A stretch of 16,888 bases of DNA from WRAI01 sp031549605 (lineage in GTDB: Bacteria; Bacillota; Clostridia; Oscillospirales; UBA929). The position numbers and the translations under genes were made by a program. The notes below the pieces were generated by a model. The model was not told the DNA's origin, ran no database searches, and saw nothing but the letters and a program-made list of their open reading frames with translations. Below, piece after piece: positions 16,167-16,888 of the stretch. Positions within the stretch are counted from its first letter, which is position 1; each line of letters opens with the position of its first letter. Location: positions 1 to 16,888 of the forward strand of contig JAVBPM010000082.1 of assembly GCA_031549605.1 (NCBI GenBank). Direction: 5' to 3'.

Positions 16167-16345
16167 TGGTGCTTAGCACCGCCAACCCTTAGCGATGCGC
16201 GAAAGGTTTTTCCCAAAAGCTGACAAAACACTCGGAATAGGCGTTGTTCATCGCAATGAACGACGACTGTGCCGAGTTTTTGGCTGTTTTGGGAAAACCC
16301 TTTGGCAGCAGCGCTTAGGGTCGGCGGTGATGAGCCCGATAGCAC
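16167..16345. repeat. Long palindromic element B1
   Basis: A 179-base imperfect hairpin starting directly after the degV stop codon. Arms aaaggtttttcccaaaa / ttttgggaaaacccttt, then cactcggaa with ccgagtt, then the apical stem gttcat / atgaac around loop cgca (16252-16255). Ends gatgagcccgatagcac. Same core type as B2 and the same ends as A2, which follows after three bases. Confidence 0.8.
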
Positions 16346-16348
16346 GCA

Positions 16349-16531
16349 TGGTGCTTAGCACCACCAACACTTAGCGATGCGCCAAAGACGCTTGACTAAA
16401 CGCAAATAAACTTGGAATAGGCGCGCGACACGTCGCAACGTGGCTTGCGCCTGTTTCGAGTTTATGAAGTCGTTTGGGCAAGCGTCTTTGGGAGCAGCGC
16501 TTAGGGTCGGCGGTGATGAGCCCGATAGCAC
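16349..16531. repeat. Long palindromic element A2
   Basis: A 183-base imperfect hairpin, direct orientation, three bases after B1. The core matches A1 closely (ataaac.tcggaa / gagtttat stems, cacgt-cgca-acgtg apex with cgca at 16434-16437), while its outer arms follow B1 (accaccaac-type left arm, gggtcggcggtgatgagc right arm). Confidence 0.8.
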
Positions 16532-16661
16532 CAGCGCTATCACCCGCCGCCGCGGCGCGTCGCGCTTCTTGGGGTGGCGCGGCGCGGCGGTCCAGTGCCC
16601 CGGCATCTGCGCTTCGCTGGATAATAGTGGACGCGGCGCGCTCGGCGCGGGTGATAGCGCC
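16532..16661. repeat. GC-rich inverted segment after A2
   Basis: The 14-mer gcgctatcacccgc at 16534-16547 recurs as its exact complement at 16647-16660, giving a 127-base inverted arrangement. The interior is extremely GC-rich (runs of gcggcgcg). A segment near 16602-16614 resembles the tail beside B2. No gene is recognised from 16167 to the window end. Confidence 0.6.
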
Positions 16662-16664
16662 GGC

Positions 16665-16879
16665 AGGGCACGCTTCGCTGCGACTTCTCGCTCCGCCCTG
16701 CCTGCGGTCGTTGCGGCGACCCCACGCAGGTCTGCGTTCGGATCAGAAAAACGCGCGCGTTTTTCCGACCACAGTCGGCTCAGCGCTTATTTTGAGGGCA
16801 CGCTTCGCTGCGACGTCTCTCTCCGCCCTGCCTGTGGTCGTTGCGACGACCCCACGCAGGTCTGCGTTCGGGTCAAAAA
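16665..16879. repeat. Direct repeat of about 85 bases with 130-base offset
   Basis: 16665-16749 recurs at 16795-16879 with a few changes. Both begin agggcacgcttcgctgcgac, contain the hairpin cctg(c/t)ggtcg ... cccacgcagg and end ctgcgttcgg followed by an A-run. Between them sits the perfect 20-base palindrome at 16746-16765. A further copy may lie outside the window. Confidence 0.75.
16746..16765. repeat. Perfect 20-base palindrome
   Basis: gaaaaacgcgcgcgtttttc reads the same on both strands. It has an A-run, an alternating CG core and a T-run, so it could act as a short terminator in either direction. It starts in the last bases of the first direct repeat. Confidence 0.6.
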
Positions 16880-16888
16880 AATGCATGC

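Noticed and set aside
16665..16880. Possible tRNA or structured RNA gene in the direct repeats
   Set aside because: A ttcgg-like segment is present, but no acceptor stem, anticodon arm or cloverleaf could be built.

Overview
The window looks like a chromosomal piece of a GC-rich Clostridia-type Firmicute, most like the Oscillospiraceae/Ruminococcaceae group. This is inferred from S-layer (SLH) proteins, a ClpE-like ATPase, a DUF5711-type protein, CvpA, PgsA and DegV, strong Shine-Dalgarno sites, and TTGACA/TATAAT promoters with 17-base spacers. The genus cannot be fixed from the sequence alone.

Layout. 1-305 is the 3' end of an SLH protein gene; 676-2637 is a complete, paralogous secreted SLH protein. 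A lipoprotein gene (2823-3539, minus) is divergent from a ClpE-like AAA+ unfoldase gene (3810-6173), followed by a polytopic membrane protein and mutY (to 8310). A polysaccharide deacetylase (8379-9287) has its own promoter. Opposite it runs a minus-strand operon: DUF5711-type propeller protein, CvpA-family protein, PgsA (12371 down to 9837). Then comes a small phage-like stretch: an HTH repressor gene and a divergent Cys-rich small protein gene with paired operators between them, and a tightly packed minus-strand trio (Cys-rich protein, DnaD-like replisome organiser, ArpU/RinA-like regulator; 15096 down to 13585). degV (15321-16166) closes the coding part. No rRNA, tRNA, CRISPR array, integrase or transposase was seen.

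The most unusual content is non-coding. (1) A repeat with an exact 216-base period occurs once at 338-584 and twice in tandem at 9330-9795. It ends in an extra hairpin, starts with CAG and ends with CTG. At both loci it is bracketed by two copies of a terminator hairpin, and that hairpin differs between the loci. This looks like an element that inserts at terminators and duplicates them. A truncated copy lies just upstream of the clp promoter. Stem bases covary among copies. (2) About 180-base, almost completely palindromic elements of two core subtypes occur four times (12428, 13404, 16167, 16349). Apical stems differ around a conserved CGCA loop in three of them, and a GC-rich tail carries a recurring 14-mer. 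They are concentrated around the phage-like stretch. (3) The last 225 bases hold an 85-base direct repeat with a 130-base offset around a perfect 20-base palindrome.

Functionally, most protein genes are cell-envelope or housekeeping functions: S-layer anchoring, glycan deacetylation, phosphatidylglycerol synthesis, protein quality control, base-excision repair and fatty-acid binding. The phage-like genes appear to be a replication/regulation remnant, not a complete prophage.
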